From JACDAN01 sp035707105 (GTDB taxonomy: Bacteria > Actinomycetota > Thermoleophilia > Gaiellales > Gaiellaceae): a DNA stretch of 64,000 nt. How positions within the stretch are numbered: the stretch's first letter is position 1; each line of letters starts with the position of its first letter. The translations under genes and the position numbers were made by a program. Location: NCBI GenBank assembly GCA_035707105.1, contig DASSUI010000029.1, forward strand, positions 46,154-110,153. The letters run 5' to 3'. Shown in pieces: positions 63,964 through 64,000 of the stretch. Under the pieces are notes generated by a model that did no database searches, was not told where the DNA came from, and was given only the letters and a program-made list of their open reading frames with translations.

Positions 63964-64000
63964 CGTTCGAGCAGCGCGCCGTCGTCTGGTTCGTCGTCGC
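63960..64000 (+). CDS. start of a further MoxR-operon gene, probably DUF58 (partial)
   Basis: GTG 63960 overlaps the MoxR stop (GTGA), and the 13 codons in the window read MTFEQRAVVWFVV, a beginning followed by a hydrophobic segment. DUF58 proteins with N-terminal spans normally follow MoxR. The identity rests on position only. Confidence 0.5.
   Translation, partial: MTFEQRAVVWFVV

Overview
The window is about 70% G+C and almost wholly coding, with short gaps, many GTG starts and many 4-base ATGA/GTGA stop-start overlaps. The families present (MmpL, LLM flavin oxidoreductases, BTAD regulators, a DevS-like GAF kinase, AfsR-style cyclase-ATPase-TPR regulator, several ECF sigma factors with fused C-terminal domains) point to a soil-type actinobacterium, possibly of the class Thermoleophilia. 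That placement is inference, since no rRNA or strongly diagnostic marker lies in the window. I saw no tRNA, rRNA, CRISPR array, prophage or insertion sequence.

Layout. 1-7.6 kb: edge of a sensor kinase, a HAD-GH65 disaccharide enzyme with a universal stress protein, an AI-2E-type permease, a BrkB-like membrane protein and a TetR regulator. 7.6-9.3 kb: a drug exporter behind a TetR operator that overlaps its promoter. 9.3-14 kb: a VOC protein and a nitric oxide detoxification operon (hemerythrin-cupin, DUF2269, qNOR, Cys-motif membrane protein). 14-19.7 kb: multicopper oxidase, methyltransferase, SigG-type ECF sigma factor, VOC, RibD-like reductase, alkyltransferase-like protein. 19.7-24.9 kb: a copper operon (CsoR operator, CopZ, CopA, CsoR, second ATPase with a CPD motif). 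24.9-32.4 kb: cation antiporter, PAS-winged-helix regulator, a leader of five hairpins before a third P-type ATPase, TerC under a manganese riboswitch, a haem-binding protein. 32.4-43.4 kb: methyltransferase, MmpL, LLM enzyme (frameshifted tail), small oxidoreductase-associated genes, AidB-like dehydrogenase, ECF41 sigma factor with SDR partner. 43.5-44.3 kb: cold-shock protein, IF-1 and a degenerate cold-shock domain. 45-48.7 kb: YCII-ECF42 pair and an MFS exporter sharing one promoter type, with a decayed gene between. 48.7-54.6 kb: two broken genes, LLM, AraC-VOC-DUF1801, LuxR and GntR regulators, a secreted GloVer repeat protein. 54.6-61.4 kb: second RibD-like gene, cyclase regulator, a small secreted repeat protein, a BTAD-propeller regulator and a BMP-type binding protein. 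61.6-64 kb: DUF4129-MoxR-DUF58 operon running off the end.

The most interesting content is regulatory. Five elements of the form CGATGAGTT-N15/16-GTCT lie before the SigG-type sigma gene itself, two VOC genes and two RibD-like genes spread over 45 kb, suggesting one sigma regulon. Three elements TGTCCCC-N16-CGTCGT (one CGTGGT) lie before the YCII-ECF42 operon, a gene remnant and an MFS exporter, suggesting a second. Phased GCTAAAA repeats lie next to the BTAD regulator. A yybP-ykoY riboswitch with a visible Shine-Dalgarno switch precedes terC. These groups were found by eye; none has been tested by a genome-wide search.
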